Shown here piece by piece: positions 22,800 through 33,851 of a stretch of DNA of 64,000 nucleotides. The position numbers and the translations under genes were made by a program. Position 1 is the stretch's first letter; every line of letters starts with the position of its first letter. This DNA is from Phialocephala subalpina (Eukaryota; Ascomycota; Leotiomycetes; Helotiales; Mollisiaceae), in NCBI GenBank assembly GCA_900073065.1, contig FJOG01000001.1, forward strand, positions 2,460,562 to 2,524,561. Direction: 5' to 3'. Under the pieces are notes generated by a model. That model had not been told where the DNA came from. It saw only the letters and a program-made list of their open reading frames with translations, and did not search any database.

Positions 22800-23349
22800 G
22801 TCGAGGAGGTGTGGTTCTTTTAGTTGCGATATTGGGTGCAGTCTTTAATGTTTGATTATTATGAGAAATGAGATTCAGTCAACAAAGTTCCTCCGGCTTA
22901 CAGCAATTACCACCAACATCAACCAATTGCTGAACTCTTCTTCTCATACTGTAGGCACAACCAGCACTGCATGCCTTCCTTGGAAACCTACCGAATCACC
23001 CCGTAAAGTTTAAAATTAGCGTCCGCCAGCAAAACGTCCAGGGTTCTCATAGGGCGTTAGAACTGCATCTCTAGAAAATGGCCACTGATACTTTTGGCCG
23101 CTTTGGTATGCCGTCATCTCACTGGAAGTACGTAAACGAAACCGAAACCTGACATCCTTCTGCCTACAGAAGTTATGGAATTTCCCTCATTCCATGCAAG
23201 CTTCGCAGGTTGACTCATGCGGCGTAATAAAATGTCTCATTTTCACTCACTATTGCTATATACATGCTATATGAATTAGGAGGACGGACTTGAAGAGAGT
23301 TGTTTTAGAGAGTAGAGTGATTCAATCTTCGATAGACATTACGAATAAA
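22800..23349. other. Intergenic region
   Basis: About 550 bp between two genes on the same strand. It should contain the transporter 3' UTR and the promoter of the hydrolase gene. I see no RNA gene or repeat. Confidence 0.5.
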
Positions 23350-24988
23350 ATGGCGAACACGAAGAGTGGGAAGAGGTACATGCGTGATGGGAAGTTCACG
23401 CCAGAATTCGATGAGTTGGTCAAGGAGAAACTCGATCGCTGGCACGTTCCTGGGATGTCAATTGCCGTTATTCAAGATGATGAAGTTTGTGCAAAGGTAT
23501 GAAGTCCTACTTGGTCACACCCCATGAACTTTGCTAAAAATCGTCAGGGCTATGGATTCGCCAGGCTACCTGACGAACCTGTCGGGCCAGAGACTCTCTT
23601 CAATTGCGCCAGCATGACGAAGGCATTCACTGCTGCTGCCACCTCTCTACTAGTAGATGACGAGAAGCAATTCCCAGATGTGAAGTGGGATACACCAATG
23701 TCTCGTCTGATTGGAGATGACTTCGTCCTCTCAGACGACAGATATACCGCCAAGGTGACGATCGAAGACTTGCTCTCTCATCGAAGCGGTCTCCCTGAGT
23801 AAGTCGAGTCCTTCCCTGGAGTCGCTTGTCAAGTTGACACATACCAGCTGCGACGACGCCTGCTACGGCATCTTCGCAACTCACCCCGACACCATAAAAT
23901 CTGTCACCCGAAAACTCCGCCACATCCCCCTCATCCACCCCCTCCGATCCAAATGGAACTACTGCAATGTCGGCTACGTAGTCGTCGCCCACATGATCGA
24001 AACCCTCACCGGACAATGGCTCGGTGATTTCCTCCGCTCGAAGATCTGGGAACCTCTCAGTATGAATAACACCTATTACGGGCCGGAAGACCTTCGACAA
24101 CGACGAGGTACTGATGAATTTGCGAAATGTTATCATTGGGATAAGAAGGAGGAGCAGTTGTTTGAGATGCCCTGGGGTGAGCAGCCGGAGGGTGGTGGGT
24201 GTGGGGAGATGATCAGCAATGTGCTTGATTATGCGGAGTTTTTGAAATGTATGATGAAGAGATCGGCTCCTTTTTCGGAGAAGGGACATAAGGAACTTGT
24301 TAAGCCAAGGATAATTGAGAGTCCAGATGACGAGGACTTGCCGAAGCCGTACACGTCTCACGCGCTCTATGCTTTAGGCTGGTCGGTGGAAACTTTCCAT
24401 GGAGAGACTGTCATCTCGCATGGTGGTGCTGTGGACGGCTTTGCGAGCCAGACGATGTATCTCCCACGACTAAAATGGGGCTTGGTGGCATTTGGGAACA
24501 AGAGTTATGCTGATCAAGCAATTGATGGTATTTCCTGGGCGTTGGTGGATGAGCTGCTGGACGTTCCGATGGAGAAGAGATTTGACTGGGACAAGGAGGC
24601 TCAACGGATATGGGAGAAGTACGAACCAGAGACCAAGGAAGCGCTCTTCCCAAATGTGCCAGAACCTCCAATACCGCTCTCTCGTCCTCTTGAAGCGTAT
24701 TCTGGAGAATATGAGCATCCTGGATTTGGCAAATTGATTGTCAACCTGAAGGACAATAAGCTTGAAGTCGATTTGATGGATAGGACGTGGAGATTCATGG
24801 TGTATCTTGAACACGTTTCTGGCGAGTACTTCTTTGTTGAGAAGAAGGAATTCCCAACGAAGGAGGTGGAAAATTGCAGGGCTCAATTTCGAATCGATGT
24901 GGACGGCACAGTGAGGTCGTTTGCTGTGGACAACATTGATGGAATGGAGGATGAATGGGTTTGGTTTGAAAGAAAAAAGTCTACATAG
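23350..24988 (+). CDS. Serine beta-lactamase-like hydrolase (class C/PBP fold)
   Basis: Predicted cytosolic serine hydrolase of about 512 aa; exons 23350-23496, 23548-23798 and 23848-24988 (introns 51 and 49 bp). The active-site set of the beta-lactamase/D-aminopeptidase superfamily is intact: SMTK with nucleophile Ser71 and Lys74, the YCN motif with Tyr171, and SHGG with His324 in place of the KTG triad. No signal peptide is visible, which argues for an intracellular esterase or amidase. The last 100 residues (from about SRPLEAYSGEYEHPGFG) look like the beta-barrel tail common in fungal and bacterial members. Real substrates of fungal relatives vary (esters, lactones, D-peptides), so function stays open. 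The first ATG with good spacing was chosen; in-frame non-ATG codons extend upstream. Confidence 0.85.
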
Positions 24989-25207
24989 ACAAAAATGGAG
25001 ATTAGTTGAAGCATCTAATTTTTGCTGTCTTTGGATGGATTTCTCACGTTACAGGGAAGAATGAAAATGTGGTAAACTTCGAATAGCCGGACTCTAACAG
25101 CATGTGCTAGCTCTTTCTCTGCGTTGCTTTGTCAGTGATGAAGTCAGAGATGTACATGACTCGTGGACCTCACGCATGTCCAGATTAAATTCAACTCATC
25201 CACCAAG

Positions 25208-25663
25208 ATGGCAGCAACCTTCCATCCATTCTCCAGGCTTCCCCTGGAACCTCGCCAGATGATCTGGGGGCGCAGTCTCCAGCCTCGAGTCATAATATGG
25301 CGCGACGCGAGCGCCCACCTGCGCTGGATTGAACCTGACAACACGGTCAGCAAAAGTCTGAGCGGCTCAATCCCAGTCACCTTCCACGTCAATCAAGAAA
25401 GTCGAGCTTTCTGCCTGTCAGTGTACAAACCGTTCCTGGGACACCCATTCTGCTACTTCAACAACAGCCTCGATTCGCTCTACACACCCGGAACCGAGCT
25501 CTGGAAGCTCTTCGGTTATGAACGTTTTCCAGAAGTACGCTCACTGTGGAGGGCAAACGGGGCATCTTTATGGCTAACGAGCTCATTCTTTGCTTGGCAA
25601 AGAAGGCTCAAGGACCATTGTGAGATCCTGAGACAATGGAAGAAACGATGTTTCTTTCGATAG
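25208..25663 (+). CDS. 2EXR-domain fungal protein
   Basis: Intronless 151-aa protein starting at an ATG in a good context (AAGATGGC). It begins with the hallmark F-x-x-LP-x-E-x-R-x-x-IW of the fungal 2EXR family (FSRLPLEPRQMIWGRSLQPR), followed by HVNQESRAFCLSVYKPF and a YFNNSLDSLY segment, as in many lineage-expanded Pezizomycotina proteins. At 151 residues it is shorter than usual (often 250-400 aa), and the C-terminal part after about residue 120 has little family character, so the frame may be truncated. The family has no defined biochemical role. Confidence 0.65.
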   Translation: MAATFHPFSRLPLEPRQMIWGRSLQPRVIIWRDASAHLRWIEPDNTVSKSLSGSIPVTFHVNQESRAFCLSVYKPFLGHPFCYFNNSLDSLYTPGTELWKLFGYERFPEVRSLWRANGASLWLTSSFFAWQRRLKDHCEILRQWKKRCFFR

Positions 25664-26454
25664 CTTCCTTTTCAATCAAAGAACTCTTTAACACCTTTCT
25701 AACCTTTGTTGACCAGAAGTCAGTAGACTTTACAAACTCCAGGCGGTGGCGGGCGTGGATTGAGACTGCCAGAAAAGTATTCCTTTGTAGACTTTAATTA
25801 CGAAATGGGAGTACCTGGTCGTAATCTGCGATGATGTCAACATGATATGCCATTGTTCTGGGTATCTCTAACAAAAAGCGGAGGGAGAGGTCGCCTGCCA
25901 GGTTTCGAGAGGCGGGATAAGCAGCGGCGAATCTTTCGAAATTTATCTCCTATCTGGCCTGAAAGCAGCGACCCCTGTTGATACATTTTTTTCATCATTG
26001 GTAGTTTTACGGGATCAATGTCAAACAAGTGATGAAGGCGTGGCCTCCTGTTAACAGTTAGCTTCGTCCCGACAGAAATATGGGGTTATAGCTCACTCAA
26101 ATACATCGTCATTCCTGCATTGGTAGAGCAGCGGTTCTATCGAAGGTGACACCAACTTCTCCATTGGAGAAAGCGTTAAAGGTGGATCAGACTCTTGGCC
26201 GATTACTGAGTACCGCCCGTCCTCACGTCTGAAACTAAGAGGGAGTTAGTGTTCTGTGAATTCCTTCGCGTGCTTCTGAAATACAAGATCCAGAAATTGT
26301 TCTCGAGCTTCTGATTTTCCTTAGAGTCTATGTATGACATCGTCATCGTCTATGATGAGGAATTCCAGGCCACAATTGCGACTGCGTAGAGATTAGCTTG
26401 TCGAGGCTACGCCATGAAGACTTTGAAATGATACCAGTGTAAGTCATCTTGAAC
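25664..26454. other. Intergenic region
   Basis: About 790 bp between the 2EXR gene and the end of the broken ULD gene. No coding, RNA or repeat signal that I trust. Confidence 0.45.
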
Positions 26455-27573
26455 CTACTCTTCTGCTGGTGGAGGTTCACACAGTTTGCCACAACCAGGG
26501 CAGTATACTGGTCGTAGAGTGGACCAATTCACGACGACCATCTGGACGGATTGGCCAGGTAAAAATAAAGCCTCCCAGCCAGTTCGAAGGTCAATCGGAT
26601 TATTTGAGCCATCCACTACGAAAGAAATTTGACCTAGCTCGATTATTTTACACGCATCTCCAATTCCCCGGAAATTTATCTTCAAGATCTCAAGGAGTGC
26701 CTGGCGCTTTTTTAGCATATTCCCCAGGTACTGGTCTATGCTCACCTCTGCGGATTGTATAAATTCAAGATGGAATGGCATGTGTCTGTTGACAGCATCT
26801 ATCAAATATACTGGCTACTAGCGCTCGACCTGTGTAGGAAATCTGGCCAACATCGCCTGAACCTGCAGGACAACCTTGAACACTTGAATGTCGAGAAATC
26901 TATGCTGTTGGCTGCAGGCACCGTAAATTACTCGCAAGCTAAGATCTTACATGACTCTCAGGAGCAATGCAAGAAGCACTCTGCTTTGACCTGCCACTGC
27001 CGTCAAACCCTGCCAACACTGGACTGTCGATCGTTCGATGATCTTGACAAAAACATTGTTTTGCTCGCCTTGCTGCTTATTCCGTGCGTGGATATTGGCG
27101 CTGAGAATAATTCAGAATTTCTGTTTTTGTAAGAGGGATAGCAAAACAAACAGGTGCATGGCCCGAAGCATCAGCTGGATAGCTTGCGTATGTCCCATCA
27201 AATCATTCTTGAACTTTATCAAGTTTTCGGCTTCGCAAAAAGTCCATCTGATCTTCATCAGCCCATCTCTGACCTTTGAGCCAGATCCACCATCTTTCAA
27301 GTAACTTTGAAACATTTCCTGCTTCTTCCAGAAATGCTCGATGGTGTTTCGACATTGTGAAGCCGCACAACGGAGTGCTGCCAACTCGACATACTGAGAC
27401 TCTTCGAGTTCGAGGGCCTGTACAGCATGGAGAGCTGTTTGAAGACTTTCGAGCTGTTGCCGTACTTCGTTATATCGCGCACTCGCTCCACCACTAGCCC
27501 TCAGAGCAGCGACGACTGTGGCGACCAATCCGAGAGTGCTAACAAAATCACCAACGGAGAAACCGAAAGACAT
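26455..27573 (-). pseudogene. NLR-type N-terminal plus ubiquitin-like domain gene with nonsense mutations
   Basis: The product starts MSFGFSVGDFVSTLGLVATV, the typical beginning of fungal NACHT/STAND-associated N-terminal domains, continues as a helical region (27573-27152, then 27100 downward), and ends with a ubiquitin-like fold segment and CPGCGKLCE before TAG at 26455-26457. A phase-2 intron at 27101-27151 and a 45-bp intron after the SAE codons restore frame. Between them the protein remains recognisable (ARFPTQVER then PVYLIDAVNRHMPFHLEFI) but is interrupted by TAA at 26947-26949 and a double TAG at 26815-26820, where the family context expects Gln codons. All three fit CA-to-TA changes. 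Relatives are thought to act in cell-death or immune signalling. A cryptic intron might bypass the stops (see findings), so residual function is possible. Confidence 0.7.
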
Positions 27574-28139
27574 CGCGATATGGACCTGATAATGCGCGAA
27601 AATGATAGATAAAAACAGTCGCTCGTCAAATGAACGTGTTTGGAGCCTGATTGTCCGTTCTCGCTGAAAAAAAGCAAACAAAAGCTACCCGTATTATGCA
27701 GTACCACGCGAACTTGTCACAGCAAACTAAACGGTTACGCCAGCGAAGGAGCCCTACAGCCTCAGATTTCTTGCGCATCCTCATGTATGCAGCACAAGTA
27801 AGCAACTACCTCGCTTGCACCCAATGATATCGAAGCAGATACTGCATATGTCGCCCTGCATTGGAATTTCCAAGGCATGAGCCTGGGCGAACTTCTTCCG
27901 TTGAAAAGAACATGATCCCGCCTAACTGAAAATAATCACATTTTGGGTCGCAGAGAGGCTTGCGATCGAAGGCAGTGGACACTCGTCGACCATTCCTCCT
28001 CGTAGAAGTTGAGTTGAGGAGACACGTGATACACCACTTTAGTGAACTTGGATGGCTGTTGCCTCTGTTGGGAATGCACACAAAGCCGCTGCTTTGAATA
28101 ACTGTATTTCTCTTTCTCGATACCGTCGTGTCCAACCTC
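27574..28139. other. Intergenic region
   Basis: About 565 bp between the ULD pseudogene start and the carboxylesterase 3' end, both on the minus strand. It should include the promoter of the former; no further gene seen. Confidence 0.45.
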
Positions 28140-30197
28140 TCAAATCGGAACATCATCAGCAACCTGCCTCCAAAACCCACACCTTTCGCCCAACTCATCC
28201 ACCTTCAATTTCTCAAACCCATCCGCCTCAACCACAAACTCCTCTCCCGTCCTCCAATTCTCCGGCACTCCCGGTATACTTGAGTTCGTCAGTTTATGTG
28301 CATTCGGATTGCCGGTTTGGAAGAAAGAGGCGAAGGCGCCTGTAAATCCGTCGTAGATTAGGGGTTGGTTTTTTTGGACGGCGTTCACTTGGTTCCACTG
28401 AAAGAATTTATGTCAGCTAGGTTGGAGAACGATTTTGAAGAGAGGAGAGGGAATCAGCGTTTTCAATCTCCCAGCCTTGACAGGACAATCGAGGAGGCTT
28501 GGCTGGGCTGAGATACTGCAAGTAGTAAAGTGACATAATCTTGGCCAATTGTTGTCCTTGTTCAGACAAGGTATACTGAGAAAGCTCAGTAGAGGCTGGG
28601 AGCTTGAGAACGCTGGGGCAGTGAAAAGTAGATGGGGAAAAGAGATGAAAGGAGAAAACATACGTAGATAGTATCGCTAGCATGCTTCGCTGGTGAGATC
28701 GAGTATTCTCCCACATAACTCTTCTTATGCGCAGCTCTGGCTGTCCAGTATGTTGGACAGGCTAGGACGATATCTCTATAGATTAGTCCTGCTCTGGTGT
28801 AAGATGTGTTGTAGCTCGATATCGTCTCCGTAGACCCAACTTCGGGATACAGTTCTTCTACTCTTGCGATGTTTCGGTCAGTGAATCCTGGTAGGAAACC
28901 TCGAAGCCAGTTGTCGAATGATGCAGTGCTTGAGTTGAAAGGCGGAGTTCCGCTATTGTTCGTGCCTCCAAGTCCTGGCGGGATGAAGTTCTCTCCTGGA
29001 TCGCGAATCAACATCACATCCCCTCAGTTTGGAGGGAAGCTCTCACCTTCATGTGTATTGTACATCCCCCACCCATAGTCAATATTGACGTCTCCCTTGA
29101 TCGTCGCCTGACTGAGCGGCTGAGTCAAAAATGTCCCATCAATAACCGGCGCCCCTATTCTAACATTAGCACTTCTTCATCTCCAACAACACCAAACCTC
29201 CTTCCAACAAGGGACTTACAAGTATAAGAGCTCGTATTATAAGTATGACTCCCACTAATCGCCAAACTCGCCGTCCTCAAAGTCTGCACATCCGTCTCCT
29301 TCAAACACTTCAAACTCTCCTCCCCCTTACACCCCGCCAACTCCACAAAAGCATCGTAAATCGCCTGCGCTTCCGGTGCATCATACTTATAAGTCTTTGG
29401 CCAGAACGGACTCGAAGCAAGCGCTTTCGAAAATAAAGGCGGATTTGTCTTCCCACCGTTTGCAATAACCTGCGCAACCACACTCCCACCCCCAGCTGAT
29501 TGACCCCAAATACTAACATTTCCCTTATCGCCCCCAAATTGCTCTATATATTTATTGGTCCAAACCAAAGCAGCTTGTTGATCCAGAAGGCCTGGGTTGA
29601 GGTCTGAGTTCGGATCTGAGGCTATTTCGGCGCCGGGGAGGAACCCGAAGGCGTTGACGCGGTAGTTGGGGTAGACGAAGATGAAGTCACTGTCAGTGCT
29701 AGCGTTCAAGACCGGATACCCAGCAGGAGGTAATGTAAAGCTCCCACCACCCTGAATAAACGCGCCTCCATAATACACCACAACCACTGGGCGCAGTGCT
29801 TGGCCTTTCGTCCAAGGACGTCCATACAAACCTAAGTAGAGACAGTCTTCTGTTCCATTCACCTGTTTCTTTGTCAGCTTTTCTTCTTATTCTTATTCTT
29901 CTCCCTCCTCCCTCGTCCAAAACCTACAGTTCGTTGCGGACAAAAGTCATAGCTCTGATCCGAATTATAAGTCCCGTTCGTGATTGGGAGTGGCGGTTGG
30001 GGAGCTCTGAATCTGTTGATTCCTGTTGGGGAAGCGGCGAAGGGGATTTTTCGAAAGTAGGTTAGGTTGTATGTGGAAGAGAAGGAACCTTGGAAGCTGC
30101 CGTAGTCGAGGGAGGCGAGGAGGGTTTGTGCTTTTGTGAGAGGGATGAGGCTGAGGAGGAGGAAGTGAGTGAGGAAGGAGAGGGGAGAGTGAGCCAT
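28140..30197 (-). CDS. Secreted type-B carboxylesterase/lipase
   Basis: Alpha/beta-hydrolase of about 536 aa, exons (descending) 30197-29928, 29862-29220, 29154-29047, 28995-28664 and 28397-28140. The N-terminus is a signal peptide (MAHSPLSFLTHFLLLSLIPL, cleavage probably after KAQ), so it is exported. Family marks: EDCLYLGLYG, the oxyanion-hole YYGGAFIQGGG, the nucleophile elbow GQSAGGGSV and the PAKHASD segment that usually carries the catalytic acid/His region. Several Asn-x-Ser/Thr sites are present (NLT, NGT, NVS, NSS). The intron between exons 4 and 5 (28398-28663, 266 bp) is long for this genome. Substrate is unknown; such enzymes hydrolyse esters of lipids, aromatics or toxins. Confidence 0.85.
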
Positions 30198-31040
30198 TGC
30201 AACGTCTTGTACTCCGGGCTAGGAGTTTGAACGGCAATGAGGCAATGGAATAGACAAGAAAGGTAAGTGACCTTGGCGACTTTGCTCTCTTCTCAAGAAT
30301 AGCATCTTCAAAGGAAGTAAATATATATAAATCCCCATTCTCGAACATCGCCTCGTTGTCATCGCCTCGTTGTCATCCCAAAATTGTCAAAGTTGGCGGG
30401 GTATGGGGATATGGGGTAAATGAGACTGACCAGTCAGAATGACTGACGAAGCACTAGCTTTCCTCGCCCTCTTGTCCGGCTGATTGATGATCCCCATCAT
30501 GAACTATCAAGTCGGTCTCCAATATCCCGAGAAGATTAATTTTTCCGAAACCCTGTAAGTCCATTCCATACGACCGAAACCCTTGCTATGGTGGAATAGA
30601 ATACGAGTTCAAACTTGGCCCTTGCTATGATGCGATTTCGGATCCGAAGGCGAAGGAAAATACGCGAGAAGCACGAATGACGCTGTAAATGCATAATCAT
30701 ACAAGTTTTACAGCTTCCTGCAGCTCTCATTCATGGACTTGAGCTGCTCTGCAATTCGATAAGAAAACAATTGTGAAGACAAACTCCCCGACACCCTTGA
30801 CTCCGGAAGTGACTGTCATGCAAGTCTCAAGCGCTTTGCAGCATCCATAACTTGAACGCCTTCAACACCTCAAATCGCATAATTACCAGAACGGGTCCCG
30901 GTGGCGCCCTTCCTTTTGTTAGTCATCTATAACGGGACGATCGTAACGACGTCTCCGACCTTGAATATGAATAATATCATCTGGTCCCGGACCGAAGGGA
31001 CGATTGGGAGCGTCCTACCATCTAATTAGCACTGTAAAAG
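30198..31040. other. Intergenic region
   Basis: About 840 bp between two minus-strand genes, containing the esterase promoter and the 3' UTR of the BTB gene. No other feature seen. Confidence 0.5.
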
Positions 31041-32876
31041 TCAAGACTTAGGAGAGGGCTCCGGAGCTGGGAGCTGTCTTAGGAGCTGAGACAAAGTGCA
31101 AACGGACATGATCCTTTTGCGTGCAAGCTCTTGAAACAGCTCCCATACAAAAAAACAGCAAATTAGTATGGAAATAAGACGTACCATCGGCGGTAATCCG
31201 TCAGGTCGATCTTCTTCCATTCTTTCAACCATCTCCTTCATAATCAAGACGGGAAGCTCGGGATTTTCAGAGAAGAACGCCCCTGTCTCCTCCGGAAAAT
31301 TCTTTGCAAGGCGAGCTTGGAGAAAACCGACTCTTGAGAACACCTTTCTGAGCAGAGGATCCATAGGGCGGACCCCATTCAGCAGAGTCTTGCATGACTG
31401 AAGAACAGCTGGTACGGCGGCCTCCAATCCAGCGATTTCGAAGCTGTTCTCATTGTCAATAAGATTTCAAAGTATAAGAACTCAAAGATAATGCGAAGAG
31501 AAAGAAGTGAGAAGAGGAGAACTTCGTGCCAAACATACGCATGTTGTCGGAGAATGAGGAGTGAAGGGACTATCAGAAATTGCATACCTGTTGACGATGT
31601 AAGCTGCAATAGCAGCTTTGAAGTCTTGCATCAGATATCTCTCAGCGCAAACATAAACGTCAATGCTGAGAGTATATGCCAACGACCAAGTTCTCAAATC
31701 TTCGTCACTCATTCTATCCTCATTGAGAGGCTCGATGATCACGACTTCTTCTACTCGACCAGCACGCCGTCTGTCACGATTTCTTCTCGGTGGCTGTGGA
31801 CGAGGGTAACCATTCGGGCCAATGATGACAGGCTGTTGAGGAGGAGGTCCGCCAGGATGATGATGGTATCGACGAGGTGGTGGGGGATTCCTTGATGCGC
31901 CACAACTCCAACATGGAGGTCCCATCAATTCCATTGTGCAGGTTGCACAATTGCAGGTCGGTCGATGCCGTCCGGGCTGTTTCCTTCTTTCATCATTCAA
32001 AGCTCTTTGCTCTCGTCGCCGGCGGTGTCTTCTATTTCGAGCACTGTGAGGAATCAGTTCTGATGTACTACAGATTTAAGCAAAGCAAATAACAAGAGAG
32101 GCTTGGAAACAACCTCCTCTCTTCGTCATTTGTATTACCGGCGCCATATCTAGCACGAATGGTACGTAAATGTACACGACGACGTATAGCACGTTCTACA
32201 GACCTCTCATCGCTACCTCCACTACTATCGGTAGCGGACTCGGTACTCGAGTTGCCCTCGTCCTCGCCTTCTCTTCCTTTGCCTTTGTTAGGTTCAGCGA
32301 CTACAGGATTTGTTTAGCATCTTATACGCCCACAGGGGCATAATGTGCTAACCAAGAGCCATTTCCAAAGACCTAATAGGCACAAACTTCTCCTCATATA
32401 GCCAGGCGACTACAAAGCTAAAAATGTCTGGATCCTCCTCTGGAAGTTCAAGAACCCCCTCGACTGCTTCTCGAAACTTTCCATCTATTGCCGCACTGAA
32501 GCTATCGTACTTCATGAGGATCGCCTTGTGGACGGGGAAGGTTTCGGCAGAGGGTCCGACTCGAACATGAATTATAGGCGAAGTGTATCGTCTAAACAAT
32601 TATTAGCCTTGTTTCTTGAGATGTGCAATGTTCCAAACGCGCTGGCGCATAGTTGGAGAGGCTTTCACTGTGACATGTGCGCTGAAGTGAGATGAGAACT
32701 TACCCATCGACTGTAGAGAGCCATAGATCCTTCTTTGGATCTGCAAGATCTCTAGGCTTCTCCCCCTCTTCAATATGATCAAGTACAACCACATCTGGTG
32801 CCGTTGTAGATGGTGCTCTCATTGCTGCGTCTAATGACGTTTCTGGTCGATCGAAACCACCCCGCGTTCTAGCCAT
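31041..32876 (-). CDS. BTB/POZ-domain protein with proline- and cysteine-rich insert
   Basis: Predicted 470-aa protein of six exons (descending): 32876-32704, 32591-32353, 32300-32114, 32043-31588, 31443-31185, 31139-31041; all junction phases agree. A fungal BTB domain covers about residues 55-140 (RYTSPIIHVRVG, then FPVHKAILMKYDSFSAAI and DIFSFVVAWLYEEKF). It is split from its helical C-terminal half (AYTLSIDVYVCAERYLMQDF, residue 270 onward) by a long insert. The insert holds an acidic Ser/Thr stretch, an Arg-rich block, a Cys cluster (CNCATCTMELMGPPCWSCG) that could bind zinc, and a Pro/Arg-rich run. BTB proteins usually dimerise or recruit cullin ligases; the specific partner here is unknown. 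The weakest junction is the GTTGTT donor after 32114. Confidence 0.75.
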
Positions 32877-33851
32877 CTTACCTTGAATGTCGCACAGGCT
32901 CACGACAATTTGCTTGAGAAATGATAAATGAATGTTCAAGAGAAAAATAAATGATGAGACGATACTGTATGGATGCAGTGGCAAGGCTCGTCGCAGGCTT
33001 CCGTCGTGAACCCACACCTTTCTCTCACCGAGTTCGAGTTGGAAAGCTGCGGAGGGATTGCGCGCGTGGATGGGCATTCAGCCAATCAAGGAAGGAGACA
33101 TCCCTCGTCGACAACGATAGGAGATTTGGGACAATATCTGCAGCTTTTATTAGTCGTCAAGCAATTGTTTTTCAGACCGTTTTCACCAGCATGCATCGAG
33201 AGCAGAGCTGCTCGTCACGCGATGCCTGGTACAACTAGGTACATCGCAGATGGCTAGACTCTCTCCACATTAGAGAGGCTCTGAGACTTCGTGGAGGTAC
33301 CCTTTGGCAGCCGTGGTCCATTGTTTGGCTGGCAGCAGTGTGATGCGATTGTATTGGGTGCATTGCAGCGGCGTGCAGATAGGGCTGTTCAGCGATAGGA
33401 CGACAAGTGATGTTTCGGTCGGGAGAGCTGCAGGTGATGGGCGGGCGAAATCTGTATGCAAGCTCTCCGAGATATCGATTCCGAGACCCTTTTACCTTCT
33501 CAATTGGCGAATTGTTGAGGAGAATGGATGCAGGATGCATCGTGAAATCTTGGAACCAGCCGAGAGGAGAAAAGCGCTCTGCGAATGCAGGGGATACTTA
33601 AAAGCACGTGCATACCCCGTGACTATACCAGGATTCAAATGAAAGTGTCTTAGGCTTGTATAGCTTGCTCCAAACCTTTGTCTTATGCATGGTAATTATC
33701 AAAAGTAAGAATTTCAACAATTTTGATTTGTTAGCGGGATCCCCTAGTTATAGGTTTGAATAGCTGGAAGCGAACATTGCCATTATCTGCTTCATAATGT
33801 GCCTTTTACCGAACTTATATTCTGTTCAGAGAGATCCTCTCTACCACGATT
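32877..33851. other. Intergenic region
   Basis: About 975 bp without a supported gene. Short open frames on both strands between 33235 and 33642 overlap each other and show no domain. Confidence 0.45.

Noticed and set aside
26100..26180. tRNA-like TGGTAGAGCAGCGGTTC string
   Set aside because: It resembles a D-arm, but I could not fold an acceptor stem, anticodon arm and T arm around it.
27101..27151. TGA at 27112-27114 as a fourth nonsense mutation in the ULD gene
   Set aside because: It falls inside a 51-bp interval with donor, branch-like CTGA and CTCAG acceptor, and removing it joins MHL to ANIHARN in phase, so an intron is the better explanation.
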